Below, in pieces: positions 51,014-61,545 of a DNA stretch of 64,000 nucleotides (its first letter is position 1; every line of letters starts with the position of its first letter). Source of the DNA: Arsenophonus sp052171895. GTDB taxonomy: Bacteria > Pseudomonadota > Gammaproteobacteria > Enterobacterales > Enterobacteriaceae. A program made the translations under genes and the position numbers. The DNA lies in assembly GCA_052171895.1 (NCBI GenBank), contig JBQMRN010000003.1, positions 62,001-126,000 on the forward strand, in the 5' to 3' direction. The notes under the pieces are model-generated. The model was not told where the DNA came from and did no database searches. It saw nothing but the letters and a program-made list of their open reading frames with translations.

Positions 51014-52253
51014 CTACTAATGATTATTTCTGGTGTATAGGGTTTCGGAGATGGTAGCGTATCCTGCTAATTGATTTCATGAATGATTTCAACAACAGAG
51101 AAATAATATTAGCATGAAAAGTCTATCCTACAGGCATCCGAAAAACCAGATATATTATTACCTGTAGATTCCTTGTATGAACTTATCCGTAAGGCGCTAG
51201 GCAATTTGATAACCAACCTCGTTGAGGCTGAGTTTGAAGGCATGCTACAACAACAGATGCTGAACTCGCCGCCCTTGTCGACGGCGGTGTCATACCATGC
51301 AGTCGTCCGTAACGCTTATTTATCACAGGAAACAATAGAGACTGGTATTTGTGGGATATTGAGATTAAAGTACATAAAGTCAGGGAGATCTTGCAGCGAC
51401 AATGGAATACGCTTCAACAGCTCATTACTACCGCCTTATCTAAAGCGTATAAAAACGTCGAAAGTTGCTACTACCATGGCTGTACCTGCTAGGCATCTCC
51501 GCCGGAGATTTTCACGAAGCTCTTGATGGGATGATGCTTCTCGGTGAAAAGTACATTGTTTCTCTGCAGAGAATATCACCACATCAGCAGAGTGAAACAG
51601 GAATGGCTTGAAAGAGTAGAGGCAATGCTATCTGTGTGATTTAAGAGATACGCGCTACATTTATTTCTAGACCGATGGTATATAGAGTTATTTAGGCAAG
51701 CTGATCGCCTTTATCTGCTGGTTATTATTGGCATCACTGAGCATGGACATAATGAGCTAGTTATAGTCGAAGATGGTTATCAAGAGTCAGAATCGAATTT
51801 GGCCGAACTTCTCAATAGCCTGCAAGAGAAGGGTGGATTAAGTGTATATTTAAGCCTTGCTACGTGTGGGAGGGGATACCTGAACCATTTTTTAAAAATG
51901 CATGGAAATATATTCTCGGACAAGCAGCAACAACGCTATTGGATAAACAAAACAACTAATATGCTGGCTTGACTCCTCAAAAAGCATGCAAAAAAAGTTA
52001 AGATTAAGCTGCGAGGAGGAGATCTGGCTACCAGACAGAAAGCAGACGCAGGAATAACTGTAATTTAGAAAATAAGCCTTTCAATGGTATTTAAAGTGTT
52101 AAAGTCTTCTCAGAAAAGCTGGAAAACTAGCTTAATTGAATTTGATCTGCTTGACCTTGGTAGTAAACAACGTAAAATTTAAGGATGAAGAACAGATTCA
52201 CGAAGCATCAAAGTAGAACGTAGCCTCCAATACACTAAATTGCCTAATAACTT
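51014..52253 (+). mobile_element. IS256-family copy (h), decayed
   Basis: Ends CTACTAATGATTATTTCTGG (51014) and AATTGCCTAATAACTTA (52253) are weathered versions of the family termini. The piece open from 51173 to 51526 encodes YELIRKALGNLITNLVEAEF and YHAVVRNAYLSQETIETGI, the N-terminal region of an IS256-type transposase. Later pieces include YLLVIIGITEHGHNELV and ELLNSLQEKGGLSV. Its right end truncates the 5' end of the emrD pseudogene. Confidence 0.86.
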
Positions 52254-52261
52254 AATGAGGC

Positions 52262-53352
52262 AGATAATTTATGTTCTCGTTATTACAGAAATTCCTGCTT
52301 ATTTGCTGAACTTGATAATGCAGTAGAAAGGATAATGGGAGCGTATCTGCTATTTTATTGGCAGATATTCGATCACATTAGTTTTAGTTGTCGTCCAGTT
52401 ATTTTAGTTGGTTTAATTATTTATTTGATCGCAAGGATCATCTCAACAATTTCCAGGCCTTCATTACATAGATCTTGATTATTCCCAATGCACTGCAATG
52501 GAATAGGGTCGTTGGGGGGTTGTCCGGCGTAATTGGAATAACTATACCGCATGATCTCTATATCGGAACCCCGCATTTTGTTATACGAGTAGCATATTGA
52601 ATATGAGAATATTAATACTCTATAATTGGCGGGGGCAATTGCCTATTTTTGGCTGGCATGAAACTTATATTTCCCTGTTTTTGTTAGCTACTTTTATGTT
52701 AATAAGTATCTGGAAATAGTTTCCTAAAAAACTTGTCCACCGCTAGCTTCTGAGAAAAGAAATATCCTTTCTGCTTATTATTCGTTGTTATTAAATTCTA
52801 TTTTTGATGCTTAGCTGGTCATATTAATTGCTGGATTGGGCACTGGGGGCACTGGGGGGACTGATGGCTGGTTTTGTAGTATTTAAATCAAGGAGTGGCC
52901 TTTTATTAGGGGAGTATTAAATTTAAATAGTATTATTGTTAGTATTCTATTTATTTTGCCTATTCCTGCGGCATTTTTAGGTACTTAAAGTATGGTGTAG
53001 ATTAAGGAAAAATATTTTATCAGTTAATCTGGCATGCCTATTTTCTCTGTATCTGTTGCTATTATCATGTGCTTAGCGGGTTGATTTGAATTTATGAATG
53101 AGTGGTCATTACTTGGACACATGTCGAATTTTTTCTTTGGTGCAGCTATAATTATTTCTATTAGCAACCACCATAGCAATGGTGCTTTTCCTTATTTAGC
53201 GCGGTCTCGTCTGCACTAATTAGCGGTTTACAAAATGTGGGTTCAGATGTGAGCATCTTGATTTCCTGTTCATTTACTTCAAACTGAACAATTCAGTTTA
53301 AGAATATTGATGTTTGCTTATGGCTATCCTTATTTTATTATGTTGCTTACCA
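52262..53352 (+). pseudogene. emrD: emrD pseudogene, MFS drug efflux transporter
   Basis: In shifting frames the region reads ERIMGAYLLFYW, SCRPVILVGLIIYLIAR, ILNMRILI, WHETYISLFLLATFMLISIW, SIIVSILFILPIPAAFLGT, FEFMNEWSLLG with FFFGAAIIIS, and ALISGLQNVGSD. These follow EmrD of the major facilitator superfamily in order from about residue 45 to near the end. The first membrane helix is removed by IS256 (h) and the last residues are cut by IS256 (i). Numerous stops, including a TAG where a Trp precedes FPK, show that the gene is dead. Confidence 0.82.
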
Positions 53353-53354
53353 TT

Positions 53355-56300
53355 TAGTTATTAGCAAATCTGATGTATGCCTGTCAGGCTAAACTCCGCT
53401 CTGATGCTTTATGGGTCTATTCTCAATCTTTAAGTTTGACGTTGTTTACTACCAGCTTAGCAAACAGAAATCCCCTTAGCCTGTTCCAGCTTTTTGAGAA
53501 GACTGTAGCAGTCTTAAATACTATTGAAAGAATTATTTTTCTTGAACCACAGTTTATAGTTAGGAAATTGGATCGCTTTTTAAATAAAGAGCAAAAGCTA
53601 TCCATTATTACTAAAAGAAGATTGAATTTCTTTTAGGTGTCTATATTGTAAGTTGTAAGTAGTTGAAATTTCATTCGAGTGTATATTCTTTAACTTAATA
53701 CACTAATTTTAGAGATATTAACCATAGATTTAACTTAATAACCATCCTTTTCCTATTTTATGTATTCTTTCTGATAAGAATTCCGTTACCTATTTGCCAA
53801 GCTGAGCCTCGATAAAAATAGCCTGTCATTATACAAGAATACATTTGTACGAATCTGTACATAAGAATCTTTTCATCAAAAAGAAGAACCTCGGTTTTTC
53901 TAATTTTTTGCGAGCTATCATCTCCACCGCCTCATACACCTTCAGTAATAGTGTGCCTTGTTTATAATTCAACAAGAAATCATAGTAATGGACCATCTTA
54001 AAATTCCTCACCGGGAATATGGCTAATATAACGCCAGATCATCTCTTTCTACGTCAGGGTCTGCTGCCGGTATTGCTTCTTAGCTCGGTGATCATAGTAA
54101 TGATGTACAACCAACTCCCCCTTTGGTAATACTGCAGTTTTGACGCGGATACCTGGAGGCATTTAAGGTAGTAGCTTGAGGTGTTTTAGGGTGGTATGCC
54201 ATACCTCTTTCGTCTTTTTAGCGAAATGCATTTTCAGTAACGTCGTATTGTGCCTTCAGATAATACTCTGCTACTGCTTCCTGGTGCAGATATGCCAAAG
54301 ACACCTAAGAGGTGGCAAGAGATACTGGAATTTATTAGGTCATAGCTGTGACGCAGCTGCCGGATGACAGGGCCTCAGCAGATTTCTTTGACCGTTTTTG
54401 AAGAATATCCCCCGGCTGGGGGCCATATAGCATTTTAATATCCAGACCGCCAAAGGAGGTGACAGAGACATAAATATGGGGATATTGATTGACTTGTCGA
54501 GATAATTGTGCAAGCTTTAGAAAATAGCAAGTTCAATACCCTGTTTGGATACCCACTTTACAGCATAGCTCGCAAGTAGTAACCGGCACGAAACAGAGCG
54601 TTGAGTAAGCGCCCAATTATTGTTGAAAAAAAACAAAAGAAGATGGGTGGATACTCAAAGTAATATGTTATCAGTCGTAGTCGGGTAAGATATGAATCTG
54701 CTGTGCTATACTAACCATTGCTTGCTAGTTTTGACGCAGCATGAACTGCAGGCTTTTCAATTTTATAACTTTGGCAGAAAATAGGCTCTGAAAACATTTA
54801 ATAGAGGTACAGCAGTAGCGCTGGAGACCCTCCACCTGACATAAGCAAGCATTCGCTCGACAGATTAGAGATGGGTCCAGAAGTTAATACTTTCACCGTA
54901 TTTTTTAATAAATTTATTCCAGCTGTCATCAATGCTAAAAAGCAGTTTAGTTAGGTGGTATTATCTAGGTAAATTACCCAAATTTACCCTATAGGTATCT
55001 TGCAAAAGAAATAGAAATTGTCATCCTGTCTCCCCCTGCATTTGTCATGTTTATCGGCCAAGTTATCTTTCTGTTTTTCACATGGGGAAGAAGGTAAAAG
55101 AGACGGAGATTATCCATAGTTTCCTATAGGTGATGAATTCATCGGCAAGCATACTTTCAGTCATTGCTTTCAATGCAGTTGTATGCATCAGCATCGGCTT
55201 GGCCTTGGTTGGTTTGCTCAAAACCACAGATGATCATGACTAGAGAGGAATAATACTTGTGTGTTGAGAAAAAATTGTAGACTGAGTCTGCCGGACACGG
55301 ACAGATTACTATGTATACTATGTATGGCCTTTTTTAGAGAGTCATAAAAATTTTAGTCTGTCTATAATCATTAATTTTAGGAGGGAAATCCTAAATGGCT
55401 TCGAATAAACAAGGCGGTGTATAACACGTGAAGTCGCGTGTTGTTTTTTCCTGATTTTATCCAATTTACGCTTTTTAGGAGATTTATTCTAACCTATCTG
55501 GACAAATTTCTGAAAATTAATATCTCGGAGAGTATAAAACAGTACTCAGTTCATGAACTTCAATGAAGCAGCGTAATAGCTGCGCCGTTCACTTCATAGT
55601 GTTCCTTCGTATGTTCTTCAGGCATCGGCATTTATAAGGCTTACTGTCGCAAAAATCAATTCAATCAGATTCGTTGTTTTTATTGACCTCCCCTGCTCTT
55701 ATAGGAAGTTATAAACTGCTACCAGTTCTTCTCGATCTTTCTCTGGCTTCTTTATCGCTGCAGGATACTTCACTGAAACCTTGCCAACAAAACATCAATG
55801 CTTTTATTAGGTGCATCACGTCTATCTGCTAGCTAGAGAGACTATCCGAAGCCTCAACCTTAACTTTTTGTTGCATGCATTTGGGGAGTAAAGCCCGCAC
55901 ATTAGTTGTTTTGTGTACCCAACAACGTTAGTGCTGCATGTCTCTGGAATATATTTTCCATTGCATTCCAAAAACAAAGGGAACCATCTCTTCCCGTAGC
56001 AAGCCTGGAAGATACGGTTAAGCAACGCGCTTTTGCAGGTCATTAAAAAGTTTAGCCCATTTCACTTCTGACTCTCGATAAATATCTTCAATCGCAACGA
56101 GCTCATTACGTCCATGCTCAGTGACGCCGATAATATGAGCAGCCAAAAAGGAGCAGCTTACCTAATAGGAGTGTATATGTGCCATCTGTCAAGAAATAAA
56201 CGTAGAGCATATCGCTTAAATCCCGCCCCGCGGACACCATCCATTGCCTGTGATCTTCAAGCTATTGCTATTTTAGTTTGCTGATGGTACTGGGAGAAAG

Positions 56301-56830
56301 ACTATATATTTTCTCATCGAGAAAGCACGTCTAGAACTTTGTAAAAGCTTCGCTGTAGATGCCTCTCGCAGTTACAGGCATGGTTAGCAATTCTTCGACG
56401 TTTTTTGCACGCTTTAGATAAGCGTGGTAGCAAACGGGCTGTTGAAGCATATTTCTGTTTCCACTGCAATCACCCCCATGAGCTTAAGAACTTTAATCTT
56501 AATATACCCTATACCGTCGGTATAGTTCGCTGTGGCAAATAACCATTATGGACGATGGCTGGCGCATGCCCGCCAGCCATCAACATGCCTGCGTTCAACA
56601 TAGCTTCGAACTCATCCAATTCAACGGCAATAACTATCAGCTGTCTGGCGCCATTACAGATGAGTTCATGCAAGGGATTACTGGTAATATCTGGTTTTGT
56701 GGATACCTGTCGGGTAGACTTTTCCATACCATATCATCTATCTGTTGTTGAAATCATTCATGAAATTAATCAGCATGAGATACGCCAACATCTCTCTGAA
56801 CCCCCCATACACCAGAAATAAGCATAACTT
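53355..56830 (-). mobile_element. IS256-family copy (i), split by an IS91-family element
   Basis: Inverted ends AGTTATTAGCAAATC (53355) and AATAAGCATAACTT (56830) bound the copy. On the - strand the N-terminal region includes EKSTRQVSTKPDITSNPLHELICNG (56640-56725) and VRNGYLPQRT (56510-56560); the C-terminal end WNRLRGFLF is at about 53460-53500. IS91 copy 2 occupies 53556-55612. Flanking IS256 bases on the two sides join into the usual transposase sequence. Confidence 0.85.
53556..55612 (-). mobile_element. IS91-family copy 2 inside IS256 copy (i)
   Basis: The - strand has the same decayed transposase pieces as copies 1 and 3, for example MVHYYDFLLNYKQGTLLLKVYEAVEMIARKK split over two windows near 53890-54000, and PEKPRFFFLMKRFLCTDSYKCILV-like text next to it. 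The hairpin-bearing end abuts GTTC at 55613-55616, that is GAAC on the element strand, and the GTTC belongs to the IS256 sequence. It is 2.06 kb and fully inactivated. Confidence 0.82.
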
Positions 56831-56899
56831 TAAAACATCAAATAATACAATTATTTTTATAATCAGCCAGAAAATATTCTCTATTATAGAAATAAATTA

Positions 56900-58240
56900 A
56901 GGTGATGGATATTACTATCTGTGAAACTGAGCATTTATCCGCTTTCTCTAATTTTTGACTAAAATACAAAAAAGGAAAATCATCATAAAATGATTGCAGA
57001 ATATTAATTAATAATTTACTATATCCAGTTATCCATACTATATCTCTTTCAAGCCATAATTCTCTGAGCCTCTCTGGTTCAACACTATTATGATTAATAA
57101 CTTTGAGAAATGAATGCCTTGAATATGGAAAGCTTGAGCTTGAAACACATGCGCTTTTACCAGCCAGCGTCCCAGCCTCCTTGTTTGGTTATTAAGTCAA
57201 TACGATTTACATCTCGTATCATATAATTAATGCCAAAAGGTTTACTAAGGATCGCTTCACGATTACTGATCATCGATGTGATTTGGCTCGTATCATTAAC
57301 CAGAGTCTCTGGTAAATTATTTGCCACTAATGATAATAATCCTGAAGAACAAATGCTTAAAACTTTGCTTGAACTTAATAAAGATGACAGTTAAAAAGGC
57401 TTTTAATGCGATCAATAATACCTGCTTATTTTCAGTCGTTATTGTCAATAATTCTATTTTGGACATATCAATTAATAGTTCCTGTGTTTGTTAGCTATCC
57501 TCCATAGATAATCTTTCAATACTTACAGGAGCAAGTTAGCAAGCTTTTATCCCTACCTATCAGGTAGGTAGGGGTTTATTACTTATTTTCAGTATAATAA
57601 TGTCTTGAATTTGATACATTAAGCAGCTGTAATCCGGAGCCAGTCACAAGAAACTTTAATATATAGACTTCTGTACACCATTAATTAATAAGTTATTATC
57701 TAAAAACTTTTATCTGTCAGATAATAGCAAGGATATTTCCAAAACTATCTAGCCGTTTATTTTGCATAAAAATAGAAAAATCATCAAAGCTGTAATGATT
57801 AGTAGTATTAAATTCTTGCTAGTTTTATCTGATAGAATAAATATATCAACTAAGCCATCATGAATTTATCTTACCATTTTGCCTGGTGTATTAGAATGAT
57901 ACCAACATGTCTCAGCTGTTTGACAGATCGGCAGCAGTACAGGCACTTACAAATCAACATTGGGTGAGATTAATCTTGCTACTTAAGCAATTTGAGTTCC
58001 AGTAACTTGCAACCACTAACTTGTCATAACAACTTTTTCAGAAAGTTGATTATTATATACCAATTTTAAATCACTATCATTTTCTACAAGAAAGCTTGGC
58101 CCTAAAATAATAGTCATTGCAGGCAATAGTATTACTCCAATGGCTCTACCATCATCACAAAACATCGAAAGACAAAAAATTTTCAACGTAAAAAACAGTA
58201 GTTGAGTGAAATGAGATTTCAATAAAGACAGGATTGGTAA
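56900..58240 (-). pseudogene. ftsP: ftsP (sufI) pseudogene, divisome-protecting protein
   Basis: On the - strand, downstream of plsC, pieces follow FtsP in order: FLVENDSDLKLVYNNQLSEKVVMTS (58030-58105), DDFSIFMQNKRLDSFGN (57740-57790), LLINGVQKS (57660-57690), LAPVSIERLSMED (57500-57540), ELLIDMSK (57460-57485) and HVFQAQAFHIQGIHFS (57110-57160), then QKLEKADK. FtsP is a Tat-exported multicopper-oxidase-like protein lacking copper. In E. coli the order is also parC-plsC-ftsP. Stops and frameshifts occur throughout. The signal peptide region is not recognisable. Confidence 0.82.
57551..57573. repeat. 9-bp perfect palindrome within the ftsP remnant
   Basis: CCCTACCTA at 57551-57559 and TAGGTAGGG at 57565-57573 are exact reverse complements with a five-base loop. 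It is unusually GC-rich for its surroundings. Confidence 0.8.
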
Positions 58241-58456
58241 TAATGGGTATTTTTAATTTTTTGCTACTCTAACCGTAGCAAGAAGCATAGAAACTCTCAT
58301 AGCTATACTTGATATCTTAATATCCGCTAATAATTATATTATAATAATTGTTTAATGATAACTATGTTCAATTAAGACAATATATTAATATAACTTCAAA
58401 TATTAATATACTTATTAAGTATGACAATTTAGAAAATAATTTGCTTAAAAATAAAG

Positions 58457-59197
58457 TTAATTTAATTTCATTTTTTGCTCTATTTCTGCTACTTCTTTAT
58501 TTAATTCTGTAATTTTAGCTTTGAACAAATCATGGCAATATTTTGCCAATTCAGACACGTTTTTCCGATTATACTTTTTTGTATCAATAGGCGGTAGCAT
58601 TTCGATAATCACTACTCCATTATTCCAACGATTAAGTTTAATACGCCCTTCAGTTTCAGATAAACAGATTGGTACTATCGGAACTCCAGCTATAACTGCT
58701 GCATAAAATGCACCAGTTTTAAATGGTAGTAAACCTCGACCACAACTACGGGTTCCCTCAGGAAACATCCAAACAGAAATTTTTCTTTTTTTTATCTCAT
58801 TAACAACCTGTAAAATTGTATTGTGCGCTTTAGTTCGATTAGCCCTATCAATAAGAATATTACCAATCAACCAATATAGTTGACCAAAAAAAGGGATAAA
58901 TACTAAGCTTTTTTTACCTACAGTAACGGTATTTGGCTGTACCACATTTGATATAGTTACCATATCATAATTATTTTGATGATTCCCGACATAGATACTA
59001 GGACCATAATCTTTCGCTTCAGAAGGCAGCCGATGAATAATGGTAATACCAAAAACATAAGATAATTTGCCAAATAGCCGGCCAAAGCACATAACATGGT
59101 GTGGATTTCTTGGACTTAATAAGCAATAAAAACAACCTAACACGCAAATCAATATCGTAAATAAGATCACGATAATAATACGAACAATACCTAACAT
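58457..59197 (-). CDS. plsC: PlsC, 1-acylglycerol-3-phosphate O-acyltransferase
   Basis: PlsC acylates lysophosphatidic acid to phosphatidic acid in membrane phospholipid synthesis. It has 246 residues (245 in E. coli). An N-terminal hydrophobic segment at about 4-26 anchors it to the inner membrane. The catalytic NHQNNYD (His73, Asp78) and the substrate motif FPEGTRS at 145-151 are intact, as are GKKSLVFIPFFGQLYWL and the VPIVPICLSE segment. An AAGGTAAT lies just upstream of the ATG. It follows parC by 50 bases on the same strand and is probably co-transcribed. Confidence 0.96.
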   Translation of the reverse strand: MLGIVRIIIVILFTILICVLGCFYCLLSPRNPHHVMCFGRLFGKLSYVFGITIIHRLPSEAKDYGPSIYVGNHQNNYDMVTISNVVQPNTVTVGKKSLVFIPFFGQLYWLIGNILIDRANRTKAHNTILQVVNEIKKRKISVWMFPEGTRSCGRGLLPFKTGAFYAAVIAGVPIVPICLSETEGRIKLNRWNNGVVIIEMLPPIDTKKYNRKNVSELAKYCHDLFKAKITELNKEVAEIEQKMKLN

Positions 59198-59247
59198 ATA
59201 TTACCTTAAATAATAAGTAACTTCACACACCAATAAAAATCGAAAAT

Positions 59248-61509
59248 TTATCCCTTACTATGAGGAATTATTTCTATACGCTCAATACTCTGTAATCCAC
59301 AAGGTAATGAAAAACCTCTTCGACCTCGTTCAGCACGATATTTGTGCAAAGCTTCTGGATTTAATTTCAATTTTCGTTTACTAAAATAGAGCGTAATTGA
59401 AGACTGAGGCTGCAAAAACATTAACCAAACTAGCAAATCATCTCCGCTGGCTGATTGAGCCGCTGCAATATTAATAATTTTATTGCCTTTACCTTTAGAT
59501 AATTGAGGGAGATCGCTAACAGGAAATATTAACATTCTTCCTGCTTTAGTAATTGCCAATAATAAATCTTGCTGTTTATTATTGACTTCTAATGGCGCCA
59601 ATACTTTTGCGTTATTAGGTAAAGTAATTAATGCCTTACCTGCTTTATTTTTTGCCACTAAATCACTAAAAGTACAAATAAAACCATAACCTGCATCTGA
59701 TGCTAAGAAATATTTTTGCTCTTTGGGAGCAGTCAATAAATGTTCAATCGTTGCTCCAGGTGGTAATGTCAATTTACCAGTAAGCGGCTCTCCCTGTCCG
59801 CGGGCAGAAGGAAGATCAAGCGGATCAAGAGAATAACTTCGTCCACTACTATCAAGAAAAACAACTGGTTGATTTGTTTTACCTCTTGCTGCGCTACGGA
59901 AACCATCTCCCACTTTATAATTAAAATTAGTTGGATCAATATCATGGCCTTTTGCACTTCTTACCCATCCCATAACAGAAAGAACAATAGTAATCGGCTC
60001 ACAAGGCAAAATATCATGTTCATTCATGGCTTTTGCTTCAATATGCTCCTCCTTAAGCGGTGAGCAACGATCATCACCATAAGTCTGTGTATCTGTTTCA
60101 ATTTCTTTCTTGATTAAGGTATTTAAACGCCGCTCAGAGCCTAAAATAGTTTGCAGTTGATCACGCTCTTTAGCTAATTCATGTTGCTCAGCACGTAATT
60201 TAAATTCCTCTAGTTTACCCAAATGACGCAATTTTAATTCCAGTATAGACTCAGCCTGAGTTTCTGAAAGCATAAAACTTGCCACTAATACTGTTTTAGG
60301 GTCATCTTCATTACGGATAATATGGATAACCTCATCTATATTAAGATAAGCTATTAATAATCCATCAAGGATATGTAAATGTTTTAATATTTTGTTTAAA
60401 CGATGATTTAAGCGATTACGTACGATTTCTCGTCGAAATAATAACCATTCATTTAAAATTTCAACCAGTCCTTTAACTGCAGGGCGATTATTCAGGCCAA
60501 TCATATTCAAATTGACTCGATAACTTCTTTCTAGATCCGTCGTGGCAAATAAATGCGTCATCACTTGTGCTAAATCAATCCGATTACTTCTAGGTACAAT
60601 TACTAAACGTGTTGGGTTCTCATGATCTGACTCATCACGTAGATCTTCTACCATAGGTAATTTTTTTGCGCGCATTTGCAAAGCAATCTGCTCCAATACC
60701 TTAGTACCTGAAACTTGATAAGGTAGTGCAGTAATCACGGCATTACCATCATCCATTTCCCAGACAGCGCGTAACCGAATAGAACCACGGCCTATTTGAT
60801 AAATTTTTTTAATATCTTCTTTTGAAGAAATAATTTCTGCTTCTGTTGGGTAATCAGGAGCAGGAATAAAATTCATCAACATTTTAAGATCAGCTTTTGG
60901 ATTTTCCAATAAAGCAACTAACGCGCTTCCTACCTCCCGCGCATTATGTGACGGAATATCGGTCGCCATACCAACGGCAATCCCTGTCGTGCCATTCAAC
61001 AGAATATTTGGTAATCTTGCTGGTAGTGTTTTTGGTTCAGTTAAGGTTCCATCAAAATTAGGTGTCCAGGCTACCGTTCCTCCAAATCCTAATTCACTGA
61101 GTAGCGTTTCAGCATATTTTGACAATCTTGACTCAGTATAACGCATAGCAGCAAACGATTTAGGATCATCTGGCGCTCCCCAGTTTCCTTGACCATCAAC
61201 TAATGGATAACGATAAGAAAATGGTTGTGCCATCAATACCAAGGCTTCATAACAAGCGCTATCACCATGTGGATGATATTTTCCTAATACATCACCAACT
61301 GTACGAGCTGATTTTTTATACTTAGCGGCATTACTTAAACCAAGCTCAGACATAGCATAAACAATTCGTCGCTGAACAGGTTTTAACCCATCACCAATAA
61401 ATGGCAATGCTCTATCCATGATGACATACATGGAATAATTAAGATAGGCATTTTCAGTAAAAGTATAAAGTGGTTGCTGCTCTATAACATCGTGAGTTAT
61501 CTCACTCAT
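59248..61509 (-). CDS. parC: ParC, topoisomerase IV subunit A
   Basis: ParC is the DNA cleavage subunit of topoisomerase IV, which decatenates daughter chromosomes. It has 753 residues (752 in E. coli). The active-site tyrosine is Tyr124 in FAAMRYTESRL, equal to E. coli Tyr120 after a four-residue longer N-terminus. The quinolone-resistance region HPHGDSACYE has the sensitive-type Ser84 and Glu88. Coiled-coil region and the C-terminal beta-pinwheel repeats follow. An AAGGA precedes the start. A TCTCTG/CAGAGA hairpin lies in the 36-base gap to parE. Confidence 0.97.
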   Translation of the reverse strand: MSEITHDVIEQQPLYTFTENAYLNYSMYVIMDRALPFIGDGLKPVQRRIVYAMSELGLSNAAKYKKSARTVGDVLGKYHPHGDSACYEALVLMAQPFSYRYPLVDGQGNWGAPDDPKSFAAMRYTESRLSKYAETLLSELGFGGTVAWTPNFDGTLTEPKTLPARLPNILLNGTTGIAVGMATDIPSHNAREVGSALVALLENPKADLKMLMNFIPAPDYPTEAEIISSKEDIKKIYQIGRGSIRLRAVWEMDDGNAVITALPYQVSGTKVLEQIALQMRAKKLPMVEDLRDESDHENPTRLVIVPRSNRIDLAQVMTHLFATTDLERSYRVNLNMIGLNNRPAVKGLVEILNEWLLFRREIVRNRLNHRLNKILKHLHILDGLLIAYLNIDEVIHIIRNEDDPKTVLVASFMLSETQAESILELKLRHLGKLEEFKLRAEQHELAKERDQLQTILGSERRLNTLIKKEIETDTQTYGDDRCSPLKEEHIEAKAMNEHDILPCEPITIVLSVMGWVRSAKGHDIDPTNFNYKVGDGFRSAARGKTNQPVVFLDSSGRSYSLDPLDLPSARGQGEPLTGKLTLPPGATIEHLLTAPKEQKYFLASDAGYGFICTFSDLVAKNKAGKALITLPNNAKVLAPLEVNNKQQDLLLAITKAGRMLIFPVSDLPQLSKGKGNKIINIAAAQSASGDDLLVWLMFLQPQSSITLYFSKRKLKLNPEALHKYRAERGRRGFSLPCGLQSIERIEIIPHSKG

Positions 61510-61545
61510 TCATTTAGTTCCTTAATCTCTGGTTAACAGAGACGA

